From: Roseimicrobium gellanilyticum | GTDB taxonomy: Bacteria; Verrucomicrobiota; Verrucomicrobiia; Verrucomicrobiales; Verrucomicrobiaceae | Length of the DNA stretch: 64,000 bases | Reading direction: 5' to 3' | NCBI RefSeq assembly: GCF_003315205.1 | Contig: NZ_QNRR01000003.1 | Coordinates: 372,001 to 436,000 of the forward strand | Shown: one piece after another, positions 1-8,554 of the stretch | Numbering within the stretch: the stretch's first letter is position 1 | Layout: the number at the start of each line of letters is the position of its first letter | Program-made: the position numbers and the translations under genes | Notes under the pieces: model-generated | The model's database searches: none | What the model was told of the DNA's origin: nothing | What the model saw: only the letters and a program-made list of their open reading frames with translations

Positions 1-522
1 GTCTTCGACAACTCACCCTCCCAGCTTGCCCAGGATGATCTGGTGGCGAAACGCGAAGGGCTCACCCTCCGCACCGTGCAGGGCGACATGGCGGACCTTT
101 CGGTCTTCGAGAACGAAACCTTCGACCTCATTGTCCATCCCTGCTCGAACTGCTTTGTGCCAGACATCAAGCCCGTGTGGCGTGAAGCCTATCGCGTGTT
201 GAAGAAGGGCGGCGTGATGCTTTCCGGCTTCTGCAACCCCATCACCTGGATACTTGATCCGGAGCTGGAAGCCAAAGGCGTGCTCCAGATCAAGTACCGC
301 ACGCCGTACTCCGACCTGGAACTCACCGAAGAGGAGCGCAAACGCTACACGGATGCGGGTGAGCCGTTGGGATTCGGACACACATTGGAGGACCAAATCG
401 GCGGCCAGATCGCCGCCGGATTCTCGATCACCGGCTTCTATGAAGATGCCTGGGCGCCAGAGAAACACCCCCTATCCGCGAAGATGTCCTGCTACGCGGC
501 AACCCGGGCACTGAAGCTCTGA
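1..522 (+). CDS. class I SAM-dependent methyltransferase, 5' truncated by the window edge
   Basis: The reading frame is open from base 1, so the N-terminus, with the SAM-binding glycine loop, lies outside the window; about 173 residues are visible. What remains matches the second half of a Rossmann methyltransferase: a segment reading [11 protein letters not shown] (end of strand 3 and acidic residue), then [16 protein letters not shown] (strand 4), then [19 protein letters not shown] (the post-motif helix and strand 5 seen in ubiE/type 11 enzymes). The substrate cannot be told. A GTG at 43 could be read as a start but would remove conserved fold elements, so it is treated as internal. The gene ends 64 bases before the next start and runs in the same direction. 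Confidence 0.8.
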   Translation, partial: VFDNSPSQLAQDDLVAKREGLTLRTVQGDMADLSVFENETFDLIVHPCSNCFVPDIKPVWREAYRVLKKGGVMLSGFCNPITWILDPELEAKGVLQIKYRTPYSDLELTEEERKRYTDAGEPLGFGHTLEDQIGGQIAAGFSITGFYEDAWAPEKHPLSAKMSCYAATRALKL

Positions 523-586
523 GCTGTTGGGATTGCCAGCTCATTGGTGCTTGACCGGTGACCTTGGGACCGTTGACTCTTTCCTC

Positions 587-2365
587 ATGGCTCACCCCAC
601 CCCTCACGGTCTTCGCAGCGAACTCTGGCTCAACAATCCGGACAACCCCGGCATGACCGCGCTCTACGTGGAGCGGCTGGTGAACTATGGCATCACGCGC
701 AAGGAACTGCAGAGTGGCCGCCCGGTGATTGGCATCTCGCAGACCGGCGGCGACATCGCACCATGCAATCGCATCCACCTTGAAACGGTGGAACGTGCCA
801 AGGCTGGCGTGCGCGACGCGGGCGGCATTCCCTTTGTGTTCCCCGTGCATCCCATTCAGGAGACGGTACGCCGTCCCACGGCGGCTCTGGATCGCAATCT
901 CTCCTACCTGGGCATGGTGGAGGTGATTCACGGCAATCCTTTTGATGGCGTCATCTTCACCACGGGTTGTGACAAAACCACGCCCGCAGCGCTGATGACG
1001 GCTGCCACGGTGAATCTTCCCAGCATCATCCTCAGTGGCGGCCCCATGCTCGATGGCTGGCACAAGGGCAACCTCGCGGGTAGCGGCACCATTGTGTGGG
1101 AGTCGAGGAAACTCTACGCCGCCGGGAAGATCGACTACGAAGAGTTCATGGATCGCTCCTGTGCCAGTGTGCCCAGCGCAGGCCACTGCAACACGATGGG
1201 TACTGCGCTCTCCATGAACAGCCTCGCCGAGGCGCTCGGGATGAGCCTGCCCGGATGCGCGAGCATTCCTGCGCCCTATCGCGAGCGTGGTCAGATCGCT
1301 TATGAAACCGGCCTCCGGATTGTGCAGATGGTGCGCGAAGATCTCACTCCGCAGAAAGTGCTGACGCGCGAGGCGTTTGAGAATGCCATTGTCGTGAACT
1401 CCGCCATCGGCGGCAGCACGAATTGCCCGCCACACCTTGTCGCAATCGCCCGCCACATGGGTGTGGAGCTCGATACCACCGACTGGCAAAAGGTGGGCTA
1501 TGATGTGCCTCTGCTGGTGAACTGCATGCCTGCGGGCAAGTGGCTCGGAGAAGCCTTCCACCGCGCAGGCGGTGTGCCTGCAGTACTCGGCGAGCTCATC
1601 CGCGCAGGCCGCATCCACGAGGGTGCCATCACGGTGAACGGCAAGAGCATCGGTGAGAACTGTTCGAAGGTGGAAGTCGTGAATACCGATGTCATCCGCC
1701 CCTACGCCACCCCGTTGCGTGAGAAGGCAGGCTTTCTGGTGCTGAGTGGCAATCTCTTCGACTGTGCCCTCATCAAGACCAGCGTCATTGGCGAGGATTT
1801 CCGGCGTCGCTATCTCTCCAAGCCCGGCAGTGAGAATCGCTTCGAAGGCCGCGCGATTGTATTCGAAGGCACGGAGGACTATCACGAGCGCATCAATGAC
1901 CCGGCACTCGATATCGATGAGAACTGCTTTCTCGTCGTGCGTGGCAGCGGCAGCATCGGCTATCCCGGCGCTCCTGAAGTGGTGAACATGACGCCCCCCG
2001 ACTACCTCGTGAAGCGCGGTATCACCGAGCTGCCTTGCGTCGGCGATGGACGCCAGAGCGGCACCAGTGCCAGCCCCAGCGTGCTCAATGCGTCGCCAGA
2101 ATCCGCGATCGGTGGTGGGCTTGCTTTGCTACAGACGGGCGACCGTATGGTGATTGACCTGAACACGTGCCGCTGCGATGCGCTGGTGCCCGAGGAGGAA
2201 TGGAACGCCCGCCGCGCCGCCTGGAAGCCGCCTGTGCTGGAGAACCAGACCCCCTGGCAGGAAATCCACCGCAAATGCAGCGGCCAGCTCAGCACCGGCA
2301 TGTGTCTGGATTTTGCGACGTGCTACCGGAATGTGGGCGCGGCGGTGCCGAGGGACAATCATTGA
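587..2365 (+). CDS. IlvD/Edd family dehydratase, probably sugar-acid (aldonate) dehydratase
   Basis: 592 residues. The family removes water from 2,3-dihydroxy acids using an Fe-S cluster and Mg2+ in the cytoplasm. Cluster cysteines are visible as IAPCNRI (Cys60), TGCDKTTPA (Cys128) and GHCNTMGT (Cys201). The N-terminus (LRSELWLNNP, then RPVIGISQTGGDIAPCN) is more like the sugar-acid branch (arabinonate/xylonate-type) than biosynthetic IlvD. No other branched-chain amino acid genes are nearby, while SDRs, a sulfatase and a ketoglutarate-semialdehyde-type dehydrogenase are. The ATG at 587 is preferred over an upstream TTG at 527 because homology starts just after it. The exact substrate is inference; the family assignment is firm. 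Confidence 0.88.
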   Translation: MAHPTPHGLRSELWLNNPDNPGMTALYVERLVNYGITRKELQSGRPVIGISQTGGDIAPCNRIHLETVERAKAGVRDAGGIPFVFPVHPIQETVRRPTAALDRNLSYLGMVEVIHGNPFDGVIFTTGCDKTTPAALMTAATVNLPSIILSGGPMLDGWHKGNLAGSGTIVWESRKLYAAGKIDYEEFMDRSCASVPSAGHCNTMGTALSMNSLAEALGMSLPGCASIPAPYRERGQIAYETGLRIVQMVREDLTPQKVLTREAFENAIVVNSAIGGSTNCPPHLVAIARHMGVELDTTDWQKVGYDVPLLVNCMPAGKWLGEAFHRAGGVPAVLGELIRAGRIHEGAITVNGKSIGENCSKVEVVNTDVIRPYATPLREKAGFLVLSGNLFDCALIKTSVIGEDFRRRYLSKPGSENRFEGRAIVFEGTEDYHERINDPALDIDENCFLVVRGSGSIGYPGAPEVVNMTPPDYLVKRGITELPCVGDGRQSGTSASPSVLNASPESAIGGGLALLQTGDRMVIDLNTCRCDALVPEEEWNARRAAWKPPVLENQTPWQEIHRKCSGQLSTGMCLDFATCYRNVGAAVPRDNH

Positions 2366-2468
2366 GATGACTGGCTTCATGAGGCGCTTCACCTCGTCTC
2401 AAAAGTAGGAATGCAGGCAACCTGCGCATGCAAACCGCTGCCCGCTGCTCCGTTAGCTCGTTTCGCAC

Positions 2469-3221
2469 ATGAACAATCTCGACCTTACCAATCAAACTGC
2501 CGTCATCACCGGAGGCGCCCGTGGCATCGGGTACGCCATTGCCCAGCGACTGCTCCAGTCCGGAGCCTCTGTCTCTCTGTGGGACGTGGATGATGCTGCG
2601 CTGCAAAGCGCGAAGGCCAAGCTCACCTCCCTGGGTGATGTGCATACGGCGAAGGTCGATGTCACCTCGGAGAGTTCCACTCAAGCGGCGGCGGACGCCA
2701 CGGCAGCGCATTTTGGTTACATCTCGGTCGTCGTGAACAACGCTGGTATCGCGGGAACCAATGCCAAGACGTGGGAACTGGATGTCACGGACTGGCGGCG
2801 CGTCGTAGATATCGACCTCACCGGCGTCTTCCTTGTGTGCCGCGCCACCATTCCGTATCTTCTGAAGAATGGATATGGCCGGGTGGTGAACATCGCCAGC
2901 GTTGCCGGCAAGGAAGGCAATCCCAATGCGGCGCACTACAGTGCTGCGAAGGCAGGTGTGATTGGCCTGACCAAGTCGCTCGGCAAGGAGTTGGCGACCT
3001 CCAACATCTGTGTGAACTGCGTGACGCCGGCGGTGATTGAGACGGATATCCTCAAGCAGCTGACCCAGCAGCACATCGACTACATGCGCTCGAAGATTCC
3101 GATGAACCGCTTCGGGAAGGTGGAAGAGGCAGCGTCGCTCGTGGGCTGGCTGTGCTCGGCGGACTGCTCGTTTAGTACTGGAGCGGTGTTTGATTTGACT
3201 GGGGGCCGTGCCACATACTGA
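2469..3221 (+). CDS. SDR family oxidoreductase
   Basis: 250-aa classical short-chain dehydrogenase. It shows the cofactor loop TGGARGIG (residues 14-21), NNAG at 90-93, and a Ser144/Tyr157/Lys161 catalytic set (HYSAAKAG). It is FabG-like in length and pattern. It follows the dehydratase on the same strand after about 100 bases, so oxidation of a sugar or a deoxy-keto sugar acid is the likely role (inference). An anabolic 3-oxoacyl-ACP reductase role is less likely without fab neighbours. Its stop codon lies 4 bases before the left arm of the inverted-repeat element at 3226. Confidence 0.85.
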   Translation: MNNLDLTNQTAVITGGARGIGYAIAQRLLQSGASVSLWDVDDAALQSAKAKLTSLGDVHTAKVDVTSESSTQAAADATAAHFGYISVVVNNAGIAGTNAKTWELDVTDWRRVVDIDLTGVFLVCRATIPYLLKNGYGRVVNIASVAGKEGNPNAAHYSAAKAGVIGLTKSLGKELATSNICVNCVTPAVIETDILKQLTQQHIDYMRSKIPMNRFGKVEEAASLVGWLCSADCSFSTGAVFDLTGGRATY

Positions 3222-3225
3222 GACA

Positions 3226-3260
3226 AGGCACAAAGGCAACAGGCACAGAGGCACAAAGTG
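3226..3260 (+). repeat. 35-bp inverted repeat, left arm
   Basis: Purine-rich sequence built on GGCACAAAGGCA-like units. It is the exact reverse complement of 3662-3696; pairing stops at both ends of the 35 bases. It ends two bases before the ATG of the four-helix-bundle gene, so it also forms that gene's translation leader. Confidence 0.95.
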
Positions 3261-3262
3261 AT

Positions 3263-3631
3263 ATGAAGAGCTTCCGTGAGCTATTGGTGTGGCAGAAAGG
3301 AATCGAGGTCGTGACGTCCGTCTACGCCGCGACTGGTCAGTTTCCAAAGGCTGAAACTTATGGGCTTACAGACCAAGCTCGGCGAGCGGCAGTTTCCATT
3401 CCGGCGAACATTGCCGAGGGGTACGGGAGACAATCCACACAAGACTACATTCGATTCCTCCTAATCGCTCGCGGTTCGCTTTACGAACTTCAGACCCATA
3501 TGGAGATAGCAAGACGGCTTGGCTATCTTACGGACCTCGACAACGCCGATTCGGTCGACGCCCGCATCCTTGAGGTGGAACGAATGCTCTCGTCCCTGAT
3601 TGCCAAGCTGAAATCCAAGCCACGCTCATAG
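3263..3631 (+). CDS. four helix bundle protein (23S rRNA intervening-sequence protein family)
   Basis: 122 residues. The pattern is diagnostic: FRELLVWQKGIE at the N-terminus, FPKAETYGLTDQARRAAVSIPANIAEGYGR in the middle, then a helix with RFLLIARGSLYELQTHM and a C-terminal helix. The family folds as a pentameric four-helix bundle related to Avd of diversity-generating retroelements. It is found in 23S rRNA intervening sequences and as free-standing genes; its function is not established. Here it sits inside a perfect 35-bp inverted repeat with no reverse transcriptase nearby. The start directly after the left arm fits the family N-terminus. Confidence 0.92.
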   Translation: MKSFRELLVWQKGIEVVTSVYAATGQFPKAETYGLTDQARRAAVSIPANIAEGYGRQSTQDYIRFLLIARGSLYELQTHMEIARRLGYLTDLDNADSVDARILEVERMLSSLIAKLKSKPRS

Positions 3632-3661
3632 CCCAGGGACGGTGCGCGCACTGGATGCTCA

Positions 3662-3696
3662 CACTTTGTGCCTCTGTGCCTGTTGCCTTTGTGCCT
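3662..3696 (-). repeat. 35-bp inverted repeat, right arm
   Basis: Exact reverse complement of 3226-3260. It begins 30 bases after the stop of the four-helix-bundle gene and ends one base before the stop codon of the convergent SDR gene at 3698. Confidence 0.95.
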
Positions 3697-3697
3697 G

Positions 3698-4471
3698 CTA
3701 CCGAAGGTACAACGTGCCCCCATCCACCGGATAAGCCACGCCGGTGATAAAGCTTGCCTCGTCACTACATAGAAACACAGCCGCAGCAGCAACCTCCTCT
3801 GGTGTCCCCATGCGACCGATGGGCTGGGTCTTGGAGAGTTTTTCGAACATCTCGTCGACTCGATCCGGATAGTTCTTCTTGATGAACCCATCCACAAATG
3901 GTGTGTGGATGCGGCCGGGGCAGAGGGCGTTGCAGCGGATGTTCTGCTTCATGTAATCCTGCGCCACATTGTAGGTCATGGCGAGGACGGCGCCCTTGCT
4001 CATGCTGTAGGCAAAGCGATCGCCGATGCCCATGAGCGCGGCGATGGAACAGAGGTTCAGCACCACGCCGCCTCCGCTGGTCAGCATGCGCTGCACTCCG
4101 GCTTTCAGGCAGTGCGCCACGCCCTTCACATTCACGTTGTAGATGCGATCGAGATCGGCCTCGGAGGTGTTGAGTACATTCCCCACGTGGGCGATGCCAG
4201 CGTTGTTGACGAGGATATCGAGGTGCTGCTGGCGTTTCCAGGCGGCTTCGAACGCGGCCTCCACGGATGAAGCGTCTGCCACATCACAGGCACTGGCGGC
4301 GGCGCTGCCTCCGGTGCTCTTGATTTCAGAGACCACTTCAGCAGCTGTGGATTCATTGAGATCCAGCACCTCCACATGCGCACCCTGTTTTGCAAAGGCC
4401 ACCGCGATGGCCTTGCCAATGCCGCTGCCTGCACCCGTGATGATTGCTGTCTTGCCAGAAAGGGAGAACAT
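3698..4471 (-). CDS. SDR family oxidoreductase
   Basis: 257 residues from the ATG at 4471. That start places the cofactor strand at residue 8, as usual; an upstream in-frame start would add 16 non-conserved residues. Visible are TGAGSGIG (12-19), NNAGIAH (89-95), Ser142, Tyr155 and Lys159 (YSMSKG), and the C-terminal SFITGVAYPVDGGT typical of the family. Divergent from the sulfatase gene with about 80 bases between starts, so the two may share a control region. In context it may oxidise a sugar or deoxy-keto sugar acid (inference). Confidence 0.85.
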   Translation of the reverse strand: MFSLSGKTAIITGAGSGIGKAIAVAFAKQGAHVEVLDLNESTAAEVVSEIKSTGGSAAASACDVADASSVEAAFEAAWKRQQHLDILVNNAGIAHVGNVLNTSEADLDRIYNVNVKGVAHCLKAGVQRMLTSGGGVVLNLCSIAALMGIGDRFAYSMSKGAVLAMTYNVAQDYMKQNIRCNALCPGRIHTPFVDGFIKKNYPDRVDEMFEKLSKTQPIGRMGTPEEVAAAAVFLCSDEASFITGVAYPVDGGTLYLR

Positions 4472-4551
4472 AAGATGAGATGTGGGCACGAGCATGATGG
4501 GGACTTTCAGTTCATGCAAGCGTGCACCGCATCTTCACGTTTCCTCCCGCG

Positions 4552-6033
4552 ATGCTTTCCCGTTTCCTTCCCACGATTGTCGCTTGTCTCGCCACTTTTG
4601 TGGCGGCGCCATCCATGGCCGCCGAGCCACCGCCCAACATCGTGCTCATTGTGGCGGATGACATGGGTTATGCGGACCCGACGTGCTTCGGGCTCGCAGG
4701 AGAGGAGCGCACCTATCAGACTGCCCAGCTCGACAAACTCGCGAGCGAAGGCACACGCTTCACGAACTTCTACGTTTCACAAGCCGTCTGCACTGCCTCG
4801 CGTTCTTCCTTTCTGACGGGGTGTTACGCCAACCGTGTGGGGCTCCAGGGCGCGCTCAACCATACGAGCAAGAATGGCCTCAATCCGAGCGAGACCACTC
4901 TTGCCGAACTCTGCAAGGCACGCGGTTACGCCACGGGGTGCTACGGCAAATGGCATCTCGGCATGGGCAGTCTTGGCGCGGTGCATCACGGGTTCGACGA
5001 ATTCTTCGGCCTGCCCTACTCGAACGACAATGGTCCGTTTCACCCCACGATCAAGAACATGCCTCCTCTACCGCTGATCGAGGGAGAGCGGGTGATCGCC
5101 ACCGATCCCGACCAGTCGCAATTCACCCGGCAGTTTACGGATCGAGCGATCGGCTTCATCAAGAAGAACAAGGAGAAACCGTTCTTCCTCTACCTGCCCC
5201 ATGTCATGCCACACGTACCCATCTTCGCTTCGGACAGATTCAAGGGAAAGTCGGGCGGCGGACTCTACACCGACGTTCTACTGGAACTCGATGCCGGAAT
5301 CGGCGAAGTGCTCGCAACCCTGAAGGAACAGGGCCTGGAGGAGAACACGCTGGTGATCTTCTTCTCAGACAACGGTCCCTTTCTCAGCTACGGCTCCCAC
5401 GCGGGTAACGCACGGCCTTATCGCGAAGGGAAACTTACGGCGTTTGAGGGTGGCGTACGCACTCCCTGCATCTTGCGCTGGCCAGGCAAGATTCCCGCCG
5501 GGCGGGTGTGTGAGGACATGCTCTCTGCCATGGACCTTGTGCCGACCATCGCCACCCTTTTGGACCAGCCCCTGCCGTCTGTGAAGATTGACGGCAAGAA
5601 CATCCTGCCAGTTCTCACCAACCAACCTGGCGCCAAGTCACCCCACGAGGCTCTCTTCATCTACAGTGGGACGGAGTTGCACGCAGTGGTCAGTGGACCA
5701 TGGAAGCTGCACTTCCCCCACCCCTACCTCACCGTGGCCGCCGAGCCGGGGCGCAATGGCAAGCCTTCCAACTGGGCGAATCTCAAGCCGGACTCCATCA
5801 CCAAGTCCGGTGTGGAAGGCATTGCCTCACGCCATGGGTATCGCGTCGAGAAGCTTCCGTTGTCCCTGTACAATCTCTCTGAGGATCCCGGAGAGGTGAA
5901 GAACGTCGCTGAACAGAATCCCGAAGTCGTTGCCCGCCTGAGCGCACTCGCAGAAACGATGCGCGCAGACCTGGGAGACTCCTTGCAGGGACGCACGGGT
6001 ACGGGCGTGCGCCCTGCGGGGAAGGTGGAGTAG
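4552..6033 (+). CDS. secreted formylglycine-dependent sulfatase (S1 family)
   Basis: 493 residues. A Sec signal peptide (hydrophobic stretch after MLSRFLP, Ala-X-Ala type site near residue 23) implies periplasmic or extracellular action. Metal-binding Asp pair in VLIVADDMGY (36-37). The formylglycine site is CTASRSSFLTG with Cys80; Ala replaces the commoner Pro, a variant maturases still accept. GKWHLG and FFSDNGP are further family motifs. It hydrolyses sulfate esters, probably from a polysaccharide, and fits with the sugar-catabolic genes around it. The ATG at 4552 is chosen over GTG 4522 because it gives a clean signal peptide. The specific glycan is unknown; no anaerobic or FGE-type maturase is in the window. 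Confidence 0.9.
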   Translation: MLSRFLPTIVACLATFVAAPSMAAEPPPNIVLIVADDMGYADPTCFGLAGEERTYQTAQLDKLASEGTRFTNFYVSQAVCTASRSSFLTGCYANRVGLQGALNHTSKNGLNPSETTLAELCKARGYATGCYGKWHLGMGSLGAVHHGFDEFFGLPYSNDNGPFHPTIKNMPPLPLIEGERVIATDPDQSQFTRQFTDRAIGFIKKNKEKPFFLYLPHVMPHVPIFASDRFKGKSGGGLYTDVLLELDAGIGEVLATLKEQGLEENTLVIFFSDNGPFLSYGSHAGNARPYREGKLTAFEGGVRTPCILRWPGKIPAGRVCEDMLSAMDLVPTIATLLDQPLPSVKIDGKNILPVLTNQPGAKSPHEALFIYSGTELHAVVSGPWKLHFPHPYLTVAAEPGRNGKPSNWANLKPDSITKSGVEGIASRHGYRVEKLPLSLYNLSEDPGEVKNVAEQNPEVVARLSALAETMRADLGDSLQGRTGTGVRPAGKVE

Positions 6034-6040
6034 CGGAGTA

Positions 6041-6187
6041 ATCAGTAAGTCAGTATTCAGTGCACAGTAAGGAGTAAGTAGTGAGTGGTAAGTAGAGAGA
6101 AGCAATGAACACAGGCCTGGCTTGTGAGTTGCTCCCACCTGTAGTTACTGACTACTGACTACTGACTACTGACTACTGACTACTGAC
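6041..6187. repeat. 7-bp tandem repeats with a diverged inverted counterpart
   Basis: Six perfect head-to-tail copies of TACTGAC occupy 6146-6187. The stretch 6041-6095 is full of the complementary theme (CAGTAA, GTCAGTATTCAGT, GTAAGTAGTGAGT), so the two sides can pair imperfectly around a spacer of about 50 bases. It lies between the convergent sulfatase and aldehyde dehydrogenase genes. It could be a degenerate mobile-element remnant or a terminator-like stem; no gene is seen inside. Confidence 0.8.
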
Positions 6188-6199
6188 TCACAGCTCCCT

Positions 6200-7792
6200 T
6201 CAAGCATCCCCCTTCGTCATCTCCCCGTCTACCATGCGCCACGCACCGGTAACGTTCTTGTTCTGGATGGCAGCGGGCAGGCAATCATCCGGGAAGCCCT
6301 GGTAGCACACAGGGCGGACGAAGCGGTAGATGGCTGCGGTGCCGATGCTGGTAAAGTGGCTGTGCGTGGATGATGGATACGGACCGCCATGGTGCATGGA
6401 GGGACACACCTCGATGCCGGTGCCGAAGCCATTGAAGATGATGCGGCCTGCCTTGCGTTCGAGGATGCGCACGAGGCGGGCGTGCTCGCGCAGGTCGTCC
6501 TCCGTGCCATGGATGGAGGCGGTGAGCTGGCCATCGAAGCTCTCGGCGATGCGCTCCAACTCCTCCTTGCTGCCCACGTGAGTCACCACGCTGCTAGGGC
6601 CGAAGATTTCCTCACGCAGGGATGCCTGGCTCTCAAAACCCGCTGTGTCCGTGCTGAAGAGCGCGGCCGTGGCTTGGGAGGCCTCCTTGCTGGCGGGTGT
6701 CTGCGAGCGGGCCACGAGATCCACACCAGGGGTGGCAATCACGCGGGCCACGCCAGTATCGAAGGAGTTCGAGATGCCCGCATGCAGCATGGAGGCAGGC
6801 TGCCATCCCTTTATGAGGGAGGAGGTCTTCTCCATGAATTGCTTCAGTTCATCGCTTTGTACGCCGAAGACGAGACCGGGATTGGTGCAGAACTGTCCCA
6901 CACCCATGGTGAGTGAGGTGACAAACGCTTCCGCAATCTGTGGCGCGCGCTGCTGCAAGGCGCCAGGCAGAAGGAAGACGGGATTCACACTGCCGAGTTC
7001 ACCGTAGAAGGAAATGGGATTCGGGCGTGACGCCGCCGCATCAAAAAGTGCGCGGCCACCTTTGAGCGATCCGGTGAAGGCCACTGCCGCGGTCAGGGGG
7101 TGCTTCACGAGCGCCATGCCGATCTCGCTCCCTTTCCCCTGCACCATGGAGAACACACCTGCAGGCATGCCCGTTTTCTCCGCTGCTTCGGTGATGACGC
7201 GACCAATCATTTCACTGGTGCCCGGATGTCCGGGATGCGCCTTCACCACCACCGGGCAACCTGCGCCAAGAGCGCTCACCGTATCCGTACCAGCGACGGA
7301 AATGGCGAGGGGGAAATTGCTCGCGCCGAACACCACCACCGGACCCACCGGCACCATCATGCGGCGCACGTCCGGCTTCGGCAGAGGCGCGCGGTCGGGG
7401 ATGGCCTTGTCGATGCGAGCCTCCAGCCACGTGCCTTCACGGACGAGTTTGGCAAAAAGGCGGGCCTGACTGGTCGTGCGACCGCGCTCGCCCGTCACAC
7501 GCACCATGGGCAGGCCGGTCTCTTCATTGGCGCGCTTCAGCAGGGCATCACCCAGGGCATCAATGCCATCTGCGATGGCTTCCAGAAAACTGGCGCGCTC
7601 CTCGGGCGACTTCGCACGGAATTCGTCGAACGCCGCATCGGCCGCCTTCAGCGCGGCATCCGCCTGATCGACCGGAGACTCGTGGAACACCGGCTCCAGC
7701 GACTTGCCCGTGGCGGGGTTGGTGGCCGTAAAGGCCTCCCCTGTGGAATCGACCGTCTTGCCTGCGATGATGGACTGTCCGTGAAGCGTCAT
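6200..7792 (-). CDS. aldehyde dehydrogenase (NADP+), ketoglutarate-semialdehyde type
   Basis: 530 residues. Catalytic Cys302 in GQFCTNPG, general-base Glu265 in FYGELGSVNP, and cofactor-binding Lys184 in VVVKAHPGHP. The His-Pro-Gly-His-Pro stretch, GASNFPLAIS and the long C-terminus are typical of the branch that contains 2,5-dioxopentanoate (alpha-ketoglutarate semialdehyde) dehydrogenase and NADP fatty-aldehyde dehydrogenases, rather than betaine-type enzymes. With the IlvD/Edd dehydratase this suggests the last step of a Weimberg-like oxidative sugar pathway giving 2-oxoglutarate (inference). Convergent with the sulfatase. Confidence 0.87.
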   Translation of the reverse strand: MTLHGQSIIAGKTVDSTGEAFTATNPATGKSLEPVFHESPVDQADAALKAADAAFDEFRAKSPEERASFLEAIADGIDALGDALLKRANEETGLPMVRVTGERGRTTSQARLFAKLVREGTWLEARIDKAIPDRAPLPKPDVRRMMVPVGPVVVFGASNFPLAISVAGTDTVSALGAGCPVVVKAHPGHPGTSEMIGRVITEAAEKTGMPAGVFSMVQGKGSEIGMALVKHPLTAAVAFTGSLKGGRALFDAAASRPNPISFYGELGSVNPVFLLPGALQQRAPQIAEAFVTSLTMGVGQFCTNPGLVFGVQSDELKQFMEKTSSLIKGWQPASMLHAGISNSFDTGVARVIATPGVDLVARSQTPASKEASQATAALFSTDTAGFESQASLREEIFGPSSVVTHVGSKEELERIAESFDGQLTASIHGTEDDLREHARLVRILERKAGRIIFNGFGTGIEVCPSMHHGGPYPSSTHSHFTSIGTAAIYRFVRPVCYQGFPDDCLPAAIQNKNVTGAWRMVDGEMTKGDA

Positions 7793-7868
7793 AGTGCCCC
7801 AGTGTCACGATTCAGAGGGGCAAGTCAAACGCGAGGGTGAAGCGGAAAATACCCGCGCAGCCGCTGGA

Positions 7869-8471
7869 TCAGCCTTCCTCAGGGCGCAGTGCTCCAAAGG
7901 CAACCGCCAGTGCGATGGGCACCACCACAAACAAGATCCACCGTACCCACAGGTATGCGATCATCCCCATCCACCTGTCCCCATCCCAGATCACCAAAGG
8001 TGCCATGAAAACCTTGAGCAGCACCGCTACGGCAAGCGCTCCGACAGGCACCACCACCACCAGATACAACAGCATGTCCCGTGGTTCCAACTGTCCCGAT
8101 TCATAGTACCCGCCGTACCGCGATTGTCCCAACTCCTCCAGCATGGTGGCCAGAACCACTGCGATACCAAAGAACAAGAGCAATGCCGCACCTGTGACAG
8201 CCCAATCCAGAAACGTTGGATACTTGAGAAGCGGCGGTGGCACGTCTGCTCCGCCTTCCTCAGGCAGTTCTTCTGGCGTTGCATTCATCACCTCGATGGC
8301 TGCGTCCACTTCCTCCTCGGGAATCATTACTGAGCATGGTTGCCACCCCGGGGAATACAGGTGACAAGATTCCTCGTGCCAGACTTCCACAGGAATGCCG
8401 TGAGCCTCCAAGACACCGCGCACGAGATGGGCGCGGTGCGGATGATACGCAGAACCCAGCCGGACAAACAT
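7869..8471 (-). CDS. DUF2007-like N-domain membrane protein
   Basis: 200 residues. The first 65 or so (FVRLGSAYHPHRAHLVRGVLEAHGIPVEV, then a strand and PEEEVDAAIEVMN) follow the pattern of the small DUF2007 ferredoxin-like domain annotated as a putative signal-transducing domain. The rest has four hydrophobic segments, including ALLLFFGIAVVLATML and LYLVVVVPVGALAVAVLL, so it is an inner-membrane protein with the domain in the cytoplasm. Function unknown. It stands alone, 76 bases upstream of the aldehyde dehydrogenase start. Confidence 0.65.
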   Translation of the reverse strand: MFVRLGSAYHPHRAHLVRGVLEAHGIPVEVWHEESCHLYSPGWQPCSVMIPEEEVDAAIEVMNATPEELPEEGGADVPPPLLKYPTFLDWAVTGAALLLFFGIAVVLATMLEELGQSRYGGYYESGQLEPRDMLLYLVVVVPVGALAVAVLLKVFMAPLVIWDGDRWMGMIAYLWVRWILFVVVPIALAVAFGALRPEEG

Positions 8472-8554
8472 GCGGCCCAGCCTGCACGAACGGCGACACG
8501 GCGTCGAGAAAGTTTTTACTTAAACAGCACGTGGTTCAGCAACCAACGCACTTG

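Larger units (their letters stand above)
3226..3696. mobile_element. Inverted-repeat element carrying a four-helix-bundle gene (IVS-like)
   Basis: The whole interval between two convergent SDR genes consists of a 122-aa gene enclosed by perfect 35-bp inverted arms. The left arm starts 4 bases after one stop codon and the right arm ends 1 base before the other. The RNA would fold into a long perfect stem, as do intervening sequences of 23S rRNA that encode the same protein family. Here the element is not in an rRNA gene. Mobility is inferred from architecture only; no transposase or target duplication is visible. Confidence 0.6.

Noticed and set aside
428-1885. 485-codon open frame on the minus strand opposite the IlvD/Edd gene
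   Set aside because: It is antisense to a clearly conserved gene, His/Ala/Arg-rich, and has no recognisable motif; a by-product of high-GC codon use.
2366-2410. Inverted TTGAGA / TCTCAA pair after the dehydratase gene considered as a terminator
   Set aside because: The stem is short, the loop over 20 bases, and no T-tract follows on either strand.
3263-3631. Four-helix-bundle protein considered as the Avd component of a diversity-generating retroelement
   Set aside because: No reverse transcriptase, template repeat or variable repeat was seen around it; the inverted-repeat context fits intervening-sequence-type genes better.
6146-6187. Short tandem repeats considered as a CRISPR array
   Set aside because: Unit of 7 bp without spacers and no cas genes nearby.
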